Counted from the stretch's first letter, positions 52,250-61,027 are shown. The stretch: DNA of 64,000 nt from CAVXJN01 sp963762165 (GCA_963762165.1 CAVXJN010000003.1:1612001-1676000), one strand, 5' to 3'. Notes: generated by a model from the sequence alone, not told the origin. Numbers and translations are program-made.

Positions 52250-53074
52250 TTGGACAGCGACAGCGACAACATTCTTTCCGTCGATGACGTGGCGCGCCAA
52301 GCTTCGCGCTTGGCGCAGCAAGGAGTGTCTCGGGAAGTCCTGGCGGCCCTATGCCAAGGCGAGCCGTTGGTGCGAATTGAAGACTTGCGCGCCGGTTACG
52401 GCAAGATGGAGATTCTGCACGACGTGGATCTGCAGATCGGAAGCGGACAATCGCTGTGTTTGATTGGCCCCAACGGCGCCGGCAAGTCGACTGTGCTGCA
52501 TTCCATCTACGGGTTCACGCGCATATTCGCCGGCCACATTCACGTAGACGGTCGGGACATCACCGCATTGTCATCCAACGCGAAACTCCGGGATGCGGGT
52601 GTCGCCTATATTCTGCAGGACAATTCGGTTTTCCCTGATATGACAGTAGAGGAAAATTTGTGGATGGGTGGCTATCTCGCCGCACCGGCCGCCGCGAAGG
52701 AAGCCGCCGAACGGGTATTCGGCAAATATCCCCGGCTGGCGCAACGGCGCAATAAGCCGGCCCGAGTGTTGTCGGGGGGCGAACGGCGACTGCTGGAGAT
52801 TTCCCGGGCCCTGGTCATGAACCCGAAAGTGCTGCTGGTGGACGAACCGTCCATCGGCTTGGAACCGCGTTTTATCGATATGGTGTTCGAGATTCTGAGT
52901 GACCTCCAGCGCAGCGAAGGCAAGACCATCATCATGGTCGAGCAGAATGCCAAAAAGGGTCTCGAATTCGCAGACGTCGGCTACGTACTGGTATCCGGTC
53001 AAGTGGCGATGGCGGGAACGGGTGCAGAACTGCTCGAACATCCCGACGTCGGACGGCTGTTCCTGGGCGGTTGA
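52250..53074 (+). CDS. livF: ABC transporter ATP-binding protein, LivF type
   Basis: 274 aa from a TTG at 52250, 3 bp after livG. Walker A GPNGAGKST, signature LSGGERRLLEISRAL, Walker B VLLVDEPSIGLEP, switch region VEQNAKKGLEF. About 40 extra residues precede the ATPase core (DSDSDNILSVDDVARQA...LAALCQGEP), longer than usual LivF proteins (about 235 aa). No better start with a ribosome-binding site was found inside. Confidence 0.9.
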   Translation: MDSDSDNILSVDDVARQASRLAQQGVSREVLAALCQGEPLVRIEDLRAGYGKMEILHDVDLQIGSGQSLCLIGPNGAGKSTVLHSIYGFTRIFAGHIHVDGRDITALSSNAKLRDAGVAYILQDNSVFPDMTVEENLWMGGYLAAPAAAKEAAERVFGKYPRLAQRRNKPARVLSGGERRLLEISRALVMNPKVLLVDEPSIGLEPRFIDMVFEILSDLQRSEGKTIIMVEQNAKKGLEFADVGYVLVSGQVAMAGTGAELLEHPDVGRLFLGG

Positions 53075-53301
53075 CCCCAGCGCATTACCCTGGCGTAACC
53101 GGCCCGTTGCTGTCGCCGTTCGCCCACGAAACTAGCCGAAGGCGCTTTTCGCGCCCCTGAAGCGTGCCGGATTCCTGTTCGTGCGTGTCGCACCACGCCG
53201 TGTCGAGCGCGGAAAAGCCTCTTCACGCTCAATTTCTGCCGTCTGTCGCCGATATCCAGTGAAGGTCGGGAACACCGGACCCGCGCGGGAGGCACTGAAC
53301 A

Positions 53302-53640
53302 ATGCACGCTTTCGGTCCCAAGGGGCTTTTCTTACGGATATTGGACTTTGTGGTGCGGCTGATACAGAGCAACGCTGTGAGCGCGCCGCGACGGTTCACG
53401 GTCATCGCCGCCGTCGCTGCGAGCTTGTTCGCGTTGGCATGGATCGGTGCGAATCTGCTGGTGGTGCAAGCCGGTGAAGTCGCCGGCACGGCAGCCTACG
53501 ACCGGCTGTTGTTCAGTTATCTGATGCGTCTGGTATGCGGCGAATCGTTGGTGATTGGCGGCCTGTTCCTGTCCGCCTTGTGGGCCCAGCAGGCAGGTCG
53601 AATTCCGCAATATTCAACCCCGGCCGACGAGCGCGAATAG
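53302..53640 (+). CDS. Small membrane protein of unknown function
   Basis: 112 aa with two hydrophobic segments (FTVIAAVAASLFALAWIGAN and SLVIGGLFLSALWAQQ). No family recognised. It lies 227 bp after livF in an otherwise featureless gap and converges with the EF-hand gene. No obvious ribosome-binding site, so the start is uncertain. Confidence 0.5.
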   Translation: MHAFGPKGLFLRILDFVVRLIQSNAVSAPRRFTVIAAVAASLFALAWIGANLLVVQAGEVAGTAAYDRLLFSYLMRLVCGESLVIGGLFLSALWAQQAGRIPQYSTPADERE

Positions 53641-53662
53641 CGTTCGCCAGTCCGCAGTCCTT

Positions 53663-54100
53663 TCAGCGTGGTTCCCGTGCGCGGCTGGGCTCATCGTCCT
53701 GGCTCGGTTGGTGCTCGGGAGCGGTGAACCAACTTTCCTGCGGCTCGGTGTCTTTGGCGTTTTCCTGCACCGCCTCGGTTTTTTCGCGCGACACCGACGG
53801 CGACGGGTGGGCACGTTCGAAACCGGAAAATTCGGATTCCGAGAGTTGTCCGTCGTGGTTCTGGTCCAGTTGCTCGAAGTTGCTTTCGAGTGCTTCGGAC
53901 GCTTTCGCTTCGGAACGGTCGATCAAATGGTTGGCGTTGGTATCGAGCGTGCCGAACTCAGCCTGAATGTTGGTGCTGGCAGCCGCTTGCTCTGGATTAC
54001 GCTGTGGGGCGGGTTCGCCGGCGATCGCGGCGCCCGCGAATAGCGCCAATGTGGCAGTGGCTGTAGTAAAGAATAACCGGACAACGGGATGGGGGAACAT
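53663..54100 (-). CDS. Periplasmic EF-hand protein
   Basis: 145 aa from the ATG at 54100 (GGAG 6 bp upstream). Signal peptide (LFFTTATATLALFAGAAIA). Two EF-hand loops: DTNANHLIDRSE (His at the usual Gly position) and DQNHDGQLSESE (canonical). A polar tail rich in Glu/Gln/Pro follows. Probably binds calcium in the periplasm; partner unknown. Confidence 0.75.
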   Translation of the reverse strand: MFPHPVVRLFFTTATATLALFAGAAIAGEPAPQRNPEQAAASTNIQAEFGTLDTNANHLIDRSEAKASEALESNFEQLDQNHDGQLSESEFSGFERAHPSPSVSREKTEAVQENAKDTEPQESWFTAPEHQPSQDDEPSRAREPR

Positions 54101-54292
54101 CGTCCACTCCTTGCGAAAATGCGTTGGCATTCCAAAACGTCTGCCCGGATCGGGCAAACTGTATTTGCTCGTAGATCATCGTAGACCGTGATCGCGCGGT
54201 TTCCAGGATTGGCAGTATGTTTCAATTTCCGGTGCGGTTTCCGATCTGGTCTACTCTGTCCAATACGATCGGGATCTGCCAAGGAGGCTGCC

Positions 54293-54559
54293 ATGTCGCA
54301 ACAACCCCATCGCGTGACTACGTTTGATGATAGTTGCCTGGAGGTTGCTGTTGATCGTTACGATGACCTGATGACCCACGAAACGGATGTGGCATTGGTT
54401 GTGCGCGAGGACGAACGTGTGTGCATGTGCCTGGATCTGGCAACTGCGCGTGAACTAGGTGAACTGCTGATCAAGTTGGCCGACGAGCACGAACCGTCCA
54501 AGGATGTGCGCCATCCTGACGATGCTCAGCAGACTGGACTGCATGCACGCGTAGCCTGA
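54293..54559 (+). CDS. Small hypothetical protein
   Basis: 88 aa from the ATG at 54293, with a strong AAGGAGG site. Hydrophilic; a VALVVREDERVCMCLDLATA core and ELGELLIKLADEHE helix. No signal peptide, no family recognised. Convergent with the next gene. Confidence 0.62.
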   Translation: MSQQPHRVTTFDDSCLEVAVDRYDDLMTHETDVALVVREDERVCMCLDLATARELGELLIKLADEHEPSKDVRHPDDAQQTGLHARVA

Positions 54560-54570
54560 TCGTAGGATTT

Positions 54571-55137
54571 TCAGTGGACCAGGGCGGCACACGATTGTCG
54601 CGCAATCCTTGAATCGCACACGGCAATAGTGCCCAGATACTGGGTCCAGCGTTTGATTTCGTTCGGATCGGGTGCGTAGCGCCACGATTTCTGTATGAGA
54701 TAAAAGCTGTCCTTGCCCTCGATCGCTTTATACCATGTGTATTCGGGCCGTCCGGTTCTCGGATTCTCCGGACAACCTTGCATCCAGAACGCGAACGGAT
54801 AGCCGTTTTCGGTGCCGGATTCGATCAATTCCCCTGACGCAGCCGGACATGCTCGTTGCCACGCGGACGCAAACCGCTGGTAAAATGCCTTGGGTCCGTT
54901 GTGGTTGATACCGCCCATGTAGATCTGGGTCGTGAGCATTTCGCTCCACTGATCGAGACTTTCCGATTTCGGTATCATTTCGTCGGTCAGCACGCTGCCG
55001 TTGCGGCCGCTGGAGGCTAGCTTGTACCCTTCCGGCATCGCTTGGAGGAGATTTTCCCCTTGCAGGGGACGATCTTCCGCCCAGGTACCGGTGGCCGCCA
55101 CAACCAAGGCAAGGACTGCGGTTAAGGAGCGAAACAT
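54571..55137 (-). CDS. Secreted protein of unknown function
   Basis: 188 aa with a signal peptide (LTAVLALVVAATGTWA). Mature part: LLQAMPEGYKLASSGRNG, AFYQRFASAWQRACPAA, four Cys likely in disulfides (ACPAAS, QGCPEN, AVCDSR, QSCAAL), and YLIQKSWRYAPDPNEIKRW. The pattern resembles small secreted proteins that fail to match a functional family. Function unknown. Confidence 0.68.
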   Translation of the reverse strand: MFRSLTAVLALVVAATGTWAEDRPLQGENLLQAMPEGYKLASSGRNGSVLTDEMIPKSESLDQWSEMLTTQIYMGGINHNGPKAFYQRFASAWQRACPAASGELIESGTENGYPFAFWMQGCPENPRTGRPEYTWYKAIEGKDSFYLIQKSWRYAPDPNEIKRWTQYLGTIAVCDSRIARQSCAALVH

Positions 55138-55314
55138 GGTGCTATCCTCCGATTGCGTGAGTCTTTAGGGTTTGGCGGCCGCCAGACGAGAAATATAAAC
55201 CTCAGAATGTATTGGCCTGCGGCAGCGGCGGTATTTGCCGGTTAGTGCCGAGGTCGCCCCGGGCGAGGGCGGCTACGGATGGGGCCGCCAAGGTCGTGCA
55301 AATCGGTACGGAAT

Positions 55315-55390
55315 TGGCGCTCCCTAGGGGACTCGAACCCCTGTTACCGACGTGAGAGGCCGGTGTCCTAGGCCACTAGACGAAGGGAGC
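55315..55390 (-). tRNA. tRNA-Glu (anticodon CTC)
   Basis: 76 nt on the minus strand with an encoded CCA end. Acceptor stem GCTCCCT/AGGGAGC, discriminator G, D arm CGTCTAGTGGCCTAGGACA as in bacterial tRNA-Glu, anticodon loop CTCTCAC, T arm GGGGTTCGAGTCCCC. The anticodon CTC reads GAG codons. A G-T wobble lies in the anticodon stem. Divergent from pcnB. Confidence 0.97.
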
Positions 55391-55426
55391 GTAAGCGCTT
55401 GTTTTCCCGAGGATGGGGAAGCTGGT

Positions 55427-55454
55427 ATTATACGCATTCGCAGTCAACGCTCAA
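55427..55454 (-). promoter_or_regulatory. Promoter of tRNA-Glu
   Basis: On the minus strand TTGAGC (55449-55454) and a perfect TATAAT (55427-55432) are separated by 16 bp, about 37 bp upstream of the mature tRNA 5' end. It sits inside the frame that would code the N-terminus of PcnB if the upstream ATG (55413) were used. Confidence 0.72.
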
Positions 55455-55544
55455 TACGTTTCGGTATCGCGGCTGCGCTACACCAGAACTGCAAGAACGC
55501 CCGCTGGCGGCGGCTCTGGGAAACCTAACGGGAAGGGTTCTCCT

Positions 55545-56945
55545 ATTAATTTTTTCAAATTCTTCCGTAGACGAGCGAATTCCAAACGCGCCGCCGCGGC
55601 GGCTTCGTTGAAGACGCCCAACCCTACTGCAGCGAAGGCAATCGTTCCCCGCTCCGAGCACAACATTTCCCGCGCCAACATCAGCGAGAATGCCCTGAAG
55701 GTGCTCTATCGGCTCAAGAAGGCGGAGTACCAGAGTTACCTGGTGGGGGGTGGCGTGCGCGATCTGCTGTTGGGCCGCGAGCCCAAGGATTTCGACATCG
55801 CCACCGATGCGACGCCCGATGAAGTGCGGCGTTTGTTTCGCAATTGTCGGTTGGTCGGGCGGCGATTCCGCATTGCCCATGTTCATTTCGGACCGGAAAT
55901 CATCGAGGTCACGACCTTTCGCGGCAAAGGCAGTGATGACGGCGCCAACGGCGACGAACATGCACTCACCGATGAAGGCCGCATACTGCGCGACAACGTC
56001 TTCGGTACCATTGAAGAGGACGCCTGGCGCCGCGACTTCAGCGTCAACGCCCTGTATTACAACATTCAAGACTTTTCGGTATCCGATTACACCGGCGGCA
56101 TGGCGGATCTGCAGGCGGGCACGTTACGTCTGATCGGCGATCCGCAGGTGCGTTTCCGGGAAGATCCCGTGCGCATGCTGCGGGCGGTGCGGTTCGCCGC
56201 CAAACTGGGATTCCGTCTCGACGGCGCGACCGAGGCGGCCTTGTTCGAGATGGGTCACTTGCTGCGCGACATTTCGCCGTCGCGCTTGTTCGATGAAACG
56301 CTGAAGTTGTTCCTTTCCGGCCACGCCGTCCAGAGTTTCGAACTCATGCGACATTACCGGGTATTCGAGCACATGTACCCGGCTACCGAAGATGCATTGG
56401 CGACGGAAGAACAGCACTTCCCATTGACCCTGGTCCTGCGGGCGATGGAAAACACCGACTCGCGCATTGACGAAGGCAAGCCCGTTACACCGGCGTTCCT
56501 GTATGCGGCATTGTTGTGGGAGCCCATGCGTCAAGTGGCGGCGCAACTGCAAAGCGAAAATTCCGAGTTGTCGTGGCTCAATGCCTTGCAAAGTGCAGGC
56601 GCCAACATCGTGTCGATGCAGGCCAAGCACACGGCGATTCCCAAGCGTTTCAGCATACCGATGCGCGAGATTTGGAACCTGCAGGCGCAATTGCGGCACA
56701 ACCACGGCAAGCGTGCGCTGCGTGTACTGACGCATCCGCGGTTTCGTGCCGCTTACGACTTTCTGCTATTGCGCGCGGAAGCGGGCGAGGAAACGCAGGA
56801 ACTGGCCGACTGGTGGACCAATTTCCAACAACTGGACGCCGATCAACAGCAAAAAACAGCTGCCGAGCAAGGCAAGGTGCAAGGCAAGCGCCGACGCCGT
56901 CGTCCGCGTAAACGCAAATCCTCCAACCCCGCTACCAACGATTAG
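55545..56945 (+). CDS. pcnB: Poly(A) polymerase PcnB, probable AUU start
   Basis: Adds poly(A) tails to RNA 3' ends, promoting decay. Starting at ATT 55545 gives 466 aa, close to E. coli PcnB (465), with an INFFKFFRRR start and GGAAGGG about 8 bp upstream; E. coli pcnB is known to start at AUU. The in-frame ATG at 55413 would add 44 unconserved residues and lie in the tRNA promoter. Motifs: LVGGGVRDLLLG, D82-F-D84, CRLVGRRFRIAHVHFG, RRDFSVNALYYN, FREDPVRMLRAVRF, and a basic C-terminal tail (KRRRRRPRKRK). First gene of the folK/pan block. Confidence 0.93.
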   Translation: MNFFKFFRRRANSKRAAAAASLKTPNPTAAKAIVPRSEHNISRANISENALKVLYRLKKAEYQSYLVGGGVRDLLLGREPKDFDIATDATPDEVRRLFRNCRLVGRRFRIAHVHFGPEIIEVTTFRGKGSDDGANGDEHALTDEGRILRDNVFGTIEEDAWRRDFSVNALYYNIQDFSVSDYTGGMADLQAGTLRLIGDPQVRFREDPVRMLRAVRFAAKLGFRLDGATEAALFEMGHLLRDISPSRLFDETLKLFLSGHAVQSFELMRHYRVFEHMYPATEDALATEEQHFPLTLVLRAMENTDSRIDEGKPVTPAFLYAALLWEPMRQVAAQLQSENSELSWLNALQSAGANIVSMQAKHTAIPKRFSIPMREIWNLQAQLRHNHGKRALRVLTHPRFRAAYDFLLLRAEAGEETQELADWWTNFQQLDADQQQKTAAEQGKVQGKRRRRRPRKRKSSNPATND

Positions 56946-56951
56946 CATCCC

Positions 56952-57443
56952 ATGGCTGTGCGCGCCTTTGTCGGTCTGGGCAGCAACCTCGATGATCCGC
57001 GCAAGCATGTGCGGCGAGCGCTGATCGAGCTCGATGCCATTCCTGCGACCCGCTGTGTTGCACGGTCGTCGCTTTATCGCTCGGATCCCATGGGTCCGCC
57101 GGATCAACCGGATTACATCAATGCCGCAGCCGCACTCGATACTGAACTGACTGCGCCGGATTTGTTAGGCGAATTGCAGCAAATCGAAACTGCGCATGGA
57201 CGCGTGCGCAAGGGCCTGCGCTGGGGACCGCGAACCCTCGACCTGGATCTGCTCCTATACGGTGCCGAGGAAATCGATCTTCCGGAATTGAAGGTGCCGC
57301 ATCCAGGGCTGCACGAACGGCCGTTCGTACTGTATCCTCTTGCCGAAATCGCACCGCAGTTGATCGTGCCGGGACGGGGAGCCCTGCAGCAGCTGTTGAT
57401 TGGACGTCAAACCCAGGGCTTGAGTCGTTTGGACCGTGGATAA
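56952..57443 (+). CDS. folK: 2-amino-4-hydroxy-6-hydroxymethyldihydropteridine diphosphokinase
   Basis: 163-aa HPPK of folate biosynthesis. VGLGSNLDDP start, SSLYRSDPMGPPDQPDYINAA, RKGLRWGPRTLDLDLLLYG (HPPK signature with the metal-binding DxD) and VPHPGLHERPFVLYPL. Six bp after pcnB, the common gammaproteobacterial order; overlaps the kinase gene by 8 bp. Confidence 0.95.
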   Translation: MAVRAFVGLGSNLDDPRKHVRRALIELDAIPATRCVARSSLYRSDPMGPPDQPDYINAAAALDTELTAPDLLGELQQIETAHGRVRKGLRWGPRTLDLDLLLYGAEEIDLPELKVPHPGLHERPFVLYPLAEIAPQLIVPGRGALQQLLIGRQTQGLSRLDRG

Positions 57444-58089
57444 CAATCAGCAACGCCGTTACATTGTCGTCGAGGGACCAATAGGGGTCGGCAAAACCAG
57501 TCTGGCGCGCCGTCTGGCGGAAAGCTTCGGTTGCGAGTTGCTGCTCGAAGACGCCGAGAGCAACCCTTTCCTGCCGCGTTTTTATCAGAATCCACGCCAG
57601 GGTGCGTTGCCGGCGCAGTTGTTTTTCTTGATGCAGCGTGCCCAGCAGATGCAGGACCTGCGCCAGGCGGACCTGTTCAACCCGGTACGGGTCTCAGATT
57701 TTCTGCTGGAAAAAGACCGTTTGTTCGCCCAACTCACGCTGGACGATGATGAATTGCGATTGTACGCACAGGTGTACGAAAAGCTCGCGATCGACGCCCC
57801 GCAACCCGATCTGGTGGTTTATCTGCAAGCGCCGGTGGATGTACTCCGGCATCGCATCGGCGGGCGCGGAATCGGCTATGAGCAACTGATGGAAGCGGGC
57901 TATCTGCCGCGCTTGGTGGATGCGTATACGCGTTTTTTCCACAATTACCAGGAAGCGCCGTTGTTGATCGTCAACGCGGCCGAAATCGATCCCGTGCACA
58001 ATGATGAGGATTACGCGCGATTGCTGGAACGAATCAATTGCGCTCGCGGCGGGCGGAATTATTACAATCCGTCGCCTATCGCCCTGTGA
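57436..58089 (+). CDS. Deoxynucleoside kinase (dGK/dAK type)
   Basis: 217 aa from a GTG at 57436 overlapping folK. P-loop VVEGPIGVGKTSLARRL, LLLEDAESNPFLPRFYQNP, SDFLLEKDRLFAQ and DLVVYLQAPVDVLRHRI as in bacterial deoxyguanosine/deoxyadenosine kinases; salvages deoxynucleosides. Often found beside folK/panB in proteobacteria. Exact nucleoside preference not readable. Confidence 0.9.
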   Translation: MDNNQQRRYIVVEGPIGVGKTSLARRLAESFGCELLLEDAESNPFLPRFYQNPRQGALPAQLFFLMQRAQQMQDLRQADLFNPVRVSDFLLEKDRLFAQLTLDDDELRLYAQVYEKLAIDAPQPDLVVYLQAPVDVLRHRIGGRGIGYEQLMEAGYLPRLVDAYTRFFHNYQEAPLLIVNAAEIDPVHNDEDYARLLERINCARGGRNYYNPSPIAL

Positions 58090-58102
58090 GGGGTGACCAA
58101 GC

Positions 58103-58924
58103 ATGGTTACAGATTCAGCGAAATCGACCTCCAAAGTAAGTCTGCGTACGCTCGCCGGCCACAAGCAAAAGGGCGAAAAATTCGCAGTCCTGACCGCCTA
58201 TGACGCCGGTTTTGCTGCGGCGGCCGAGCGCGCGGGGGTGGAAGTGGTTCTGGTCGGCGATTCTCTGGGGATGGTGTTTCAGGGACATGCCACCACGCTG
58301 CCCGTGACCATGGAGCACATGATTTACCACACCCGTGCGGCGGCAGCCGGCTGTTCGCAGGCTCTGCTGATGGCGGATATGCCGTTCATGAGCGCGACCA
58401 CTGCGGACCAGGCGCTCACCAATGCCGGTCGCTTGATGCAGGAGGGCGGTGCCAAGATCGTCAAACTCGAGGGCGGCGGCGCCCAGGCGGAAACGATATA
58501 TCGATTGTCCGAACAAGGGATTCCCGTGTGCGCGCACCTCGGCTTGCAGCCGCAGTCGGTGCACAAGCTGGGCGGGTTTCGGGTCCAGGGCCGGGAGCAG
58601 GATAGCGCCCGCGCAATGCTCGAAGACGCGCGCGCACTGGAGCAGGCCGGCGCCGATTTGTTGCTGCTGGAATGCGTGCCGCGAGCGCTGGCCGCCGAAG
58701 TTACCGCCCAGGCCGGTGTCCCGGTGATCGGCATTGGCGCCGGGCCGGAATGCGATGCCCAGGTGCTGGTGCTGTATGACATGCTGGGCATCACCCCGGG
58801 GCGGACACCGAAATTTTCCCGCTGTTTCCTCGACGGAGGGAACGACATCGCACAAGCAATCGAGGCTTACGTGCGTGCCGTAAAAGACGGGTCGTTTCCC
58901 GCCGCCGAACATTGCTTCGACTGA
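58103..58924 (+). CDS. panB: 3-methyl-2-oxobutanoate hydroxymethyltransferase
   Basis: 273 aa, first step of pantothenate synthesis (ketopantoate from alpha-ketoisovalerate). VLTAYDAGFA, VVLVGDSLGMVFQGH (metal-binding Asp), ADMPFMS, LEGGGAQAETI, HLGLQPQSVHKLGG and LLLECVPRAL (catalytic Glu). GAGGGGTG ribosome-binding site. Followed 26 bp later by panC. Confidence 0.97.
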   Translation: MVTDSAKSTSKVSLRTLAGHKQKGEKFAVLTAYDAGFAAAAERAGVEVVLVGDSLGMVFQGHATTLPVTMEHMIYHTRAAAAGCSQALLMADMPFMSATTADQALTNAGRLMQEGGAKIVKLEGGGAQAETIYRLSEQGIPVCAHLGLQPQSVHKLGGFRVQGREQDSARAMLEDARALEQAGADLLLLECVPRALAAEVTAQAGVPVIGIGAGPECDAQVLVLYDMLGITPGRTPKFSRCFLDGGNDIAQAIEAYVRAVKDGSFPAAEHCFD

Positions 58925-58950
58925 GCGGCGCGCTCGCGCCTGTCGCTTCC

Positions 58951-59817
58951 ATGAAGACCGCTGACTCCATCCACGACTTGCAGGTCGAATTGGCTCGATA
59001 CGGCGACGCCGGGTTGCGCGTGGCACTGGTGCCGACCATGGGCGCACTGCACGAAGCGCATCTGCAATTGATCGATGAAGCCCGCCGCCATGCCGACCGG
59101 GTCGTGGCCAGCGTATTCGTCAATCCCTCGCAGTTCGGGCCCGGGGAGGATTTCGACGCCTACCCGAGGAACCTGGAAGCGGACGCTCGTCTGCTGGCCT
59201 CGCGGGGAACGGATCTCGTGTTCGCACCTGCGGTCGAAGAGGTCTATCCGGACGGCGCCGCGCTCGCGACCCGGGTGGAAGTGCCGCAGCTCGGCGGGAT
59301 CCTGTGCGGGCGTTCGCGCCCGGGCCACTTCGCCGGCGTGGCGACGGTGGTGGCGAAATTGTTCAATCTGGTGCGACCCCATGTCGCGGTGTTCGGCGAG
59401 AAGGATTACCAGCAACTGATGGTGATCCGCCGCATGGCGCGCGACTTGAACTTCCGCGTGGAAATCCTCGGTCTGCCGACCGTGCGTGAGCATGACGGCC
59501 TGGCCATGAGTTCCCGCAATGCCTACCTGACCCCGGCCGAGCGGGCGACAGCGCCCGCGCTGTACCGCCAGTTGCGGCAATTGGCGGCCGAGGCCTCGGC
59601 GGGCGCCGATCTGACGCAATTGGAAGCTGCGGCCGCAGCCGCGCTGCAGGCGCGCGGTTTTCGGCCGGATTACGTCCAGGTCCTGGGGGCACGGGATCTG
59701 GCGCCGCCAGCACCGACCGAGCGCGAGCTGGTGGTTTTGGCCGCCGCCTGGCTGGGCCGCGCCCGGTTGATCGACAACCTCCGCTTTCAACGCCATACGG
59801 TCGACCCAAGCGCCTGA
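58951..59817 (+). CDS. panC: Pantothenate synthetase
   Basis: 288 aa from the ATG at 58951 (an upstream in-frame TTG at 58912 overlaps panB and is less likely). Joins pantoate and beta-alanine. VPTMGALHEAHLQLIDEAR with the adenylate-binding motif, VFVNPSQFGPGEDFDAYPR, GVATVVAKLFNLVRP, FGEKDYQQL and GLAMSSRNAYL (KMSKS-like). Normal family length. Confidence 0.97.
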   Translation: MKTADSIHDLQVELARYGDAGLRVALVPTMGALHEAHLQLIDEARRHADRVVASVFVNPSQFGPGEDFDAYPRNLEADARLLASRGTDLVFAPAVEEVYPDGAALATRVEVPQLGGILCGRSRPGHFAGVATVVAKLFNLVRPHVAVFGEKDYQQLMVIRRMARDLNFRVEILGLPTVREHDGLAMSSRNAYLTPAERATAPALYRQLRQLAAEASAGADLTQLEAAAAAALQARGFRPDYVQVLGARDLAPPAPTERELVVLAAAWLGRARLIDNLRFQRHTVDPSA

Positions 59818-59880
59818 ACGGCGGTAAGTTTCGGCACTTCTTCCGGCGCCGGCGCGAAGCGTGCCGGTAGTGCACCGTAC

Positions 59881-59889
59881 TGATATAAT
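59881..59889 (+). promoter_or_regulatory. Extended -10 promoter of panD
   Basis: TGATATAAT is a perfect extended -10 (TGnTATAAT), about 40 bp upstream of the panD start. No good -35 is seen, as expected for extended -10 promoters. Suggests panD has its own promoter apart from panBC. Confidence 0.55.
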
Positions 59890-59929
59890 AAGCGCAGTGC
59901 CCAATATCCGAAGGAATAGTGAGTCCTTT

Positions 59930-60310
59930 ATGTTTCGCACCATGCTCAAAGCCAAGCTGCACCAAGCCCGGGTCACCCATTCGGAACTCGAATACGAGGG
60001 CTCGTGCGCGATCGATGCCACATTGCTGGAAGCGGCCGGTATATTGGAATACGAACAGATCCAGATCTACAACATTGCCAATGGCGAACGTTTTACCACT
60101 TACGCCATCAAGGCCGAAGCGGGCTCAGGCGTGATTTCGGTCAATGGTGCTGCGGCACACAAGGCCGCGCCCGGCGACCGCGTTATCATCTGCACCTATG
60201 CGAGTCTGCCGGAAATGGAGTTGGCTGCCTTCAAACCTACCTTGGTGTACCTGGACGCGGCCAACGCCATCAAAGCGAAACGCGATTCCATCCCAGTGCA
60301 GGCAGCGTAG
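59930..60310 (+). CDS. panD: Aspartate 1-decarboxylase
   Basis: 126 aa from the ATG at 59930. Makes beta-alanine for panC. The self-processing site G24-S25 (YEGSCAID) is intact; LKAKLHQARVT, EYEQIQIYNIANGERF, NGAAAHKAAPGDRVIICTYA are family hallmarks. Ribosome-binding AAGGA lies unusually far (about 14 bp) upstream. Completes the pantothenate set. Confidence 0.96.
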   Translation: MFRTMLKAKLHQARVTHSELEYEGSCAIDATLLEAAGILEYEQIQIYNIANGERFTTYAIKAEAGSGVISVNGAAAHKAAPGDRVIICTYASLPEMELAAFKPTLVYLDAANAIKAKRDSIPVQAA

Positions 60311-60432
60311 CTGGTCGGCGACGTTGCCCATGTCTGCTTTGGCGTTGAAACTGCCCACTTTCCTGCTTTAGTTGGAGACAAGGCGCCGGGCGCGCCTGTC
60401 CGACTCGGAATGCCGGGACAAGGAGGTGTGCC

Positions 60433-60903
60433 ATGCCAGTGTCAACGTCGCTGCGCGCGTTTCTCGATGCGCAAGGCATCCAATATGAAGTTATCGAACA
60501 CCCGCGATCGGTCTCCGCGCCGCGCATTGCGGCGGTCTCCCATGTACCGGGCGCGCGATTGGCGAAATCGGTGCTGCTGGAGGACGAGCAGGGCTACGTG
60601 ATGGCAGTCGTGCCCTCCACCCGTCGGGTGGACCTGGCGCGCCTGCACCTGCATACGAAACGGATGCTCGGGCTGGCGGTCGAAGAGGAGATTGCGCAGC
60701 TTTTCGGGGACTGCGATCCCGGCGCGATTCCCGCGGTCGGCGCCGCGTATGGCATCAAGACCGTGGTCGACGACAGCCTGCGGGATGAGCCGGATATCTA
60801 TTTCGAGGCGGGGGATCACGAGGCTTTGATTCATCTCACCCAGCACGAGTTCAATGCCGTGATGGCCGGTGCCGACCACGGCCAGATCAGCCACGCCGCT
60901 TAG
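60433..60903 (+). CDS. YbaK/ProX-type aminoacyl-tRNA deacylase
   Basis: 156 aa; strong AAGGAGGT site. YbaK fold: SAPRIAAVSHVPGARLAKSV with the conserved Lys, MAVVPSTRRVDLARL and DCDPGAIPAVGAAYG. Probably hydrolyses mischarged tRNA (e.g. Cys- or Ala-tRNA-Pro). Single gene; its specificity is not readable. Confidence 0.88.
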   Translation: MPVSTSLRAFLDAQGIQYEVIEHPRSVSAPRIAAVSHVPGARLAKSVLLEDEQGYVMAVVPSTRRVDLARLHLHTKRMLGLAVEEEIAQLFGDCDPGAIPAVGAAYGIKTVVDDSLRDEPDIYFEAGDHEALIHLTQHEFNAVMAGADHGQISHAA

Positions 60904-60938
60904 CCCGCGTCCTGGAAAAGTGCACAGATCCGCATAGT

Positions 60939-61005
60939 CGAAAACCGTACTTGCGTATTATGCGTCCAGGTGCGCTGGGTTATAGTAACCCCGGTACGGT
61001 TTTCG
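60939..61005 (+). promoter_or_regulatory. Large inverted repeat with nested hairpin upstream of the thioredoxin-like gene
   Basis: CGAAAACCGTAC (60939-60950) and its exact reverse complement GTACGGTTTTCG (60994-61005) enclose 43 bp that contain a second perfect dyad, GGGTTA-TAG-TAACCC (60977-60991). In RNA this would form a 12-bp stem with an internal hairpin just before the ribosome-binding site. Alternatively the arms are two protein-binding half-sites around a promoter. Confidence 0.6.
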
Positions 61006-61027
61006 CTAAGCGGAGTAGGGCTGAGAA

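Noticed and set aside
55413..55544. ATG-started N-terminal extension of PcnB
   Set aside because: It overlaps the tRNA-Glu promoter, has no ribosome-binding site and adds residues with no similarity to PcnB; the AUU start fits better.
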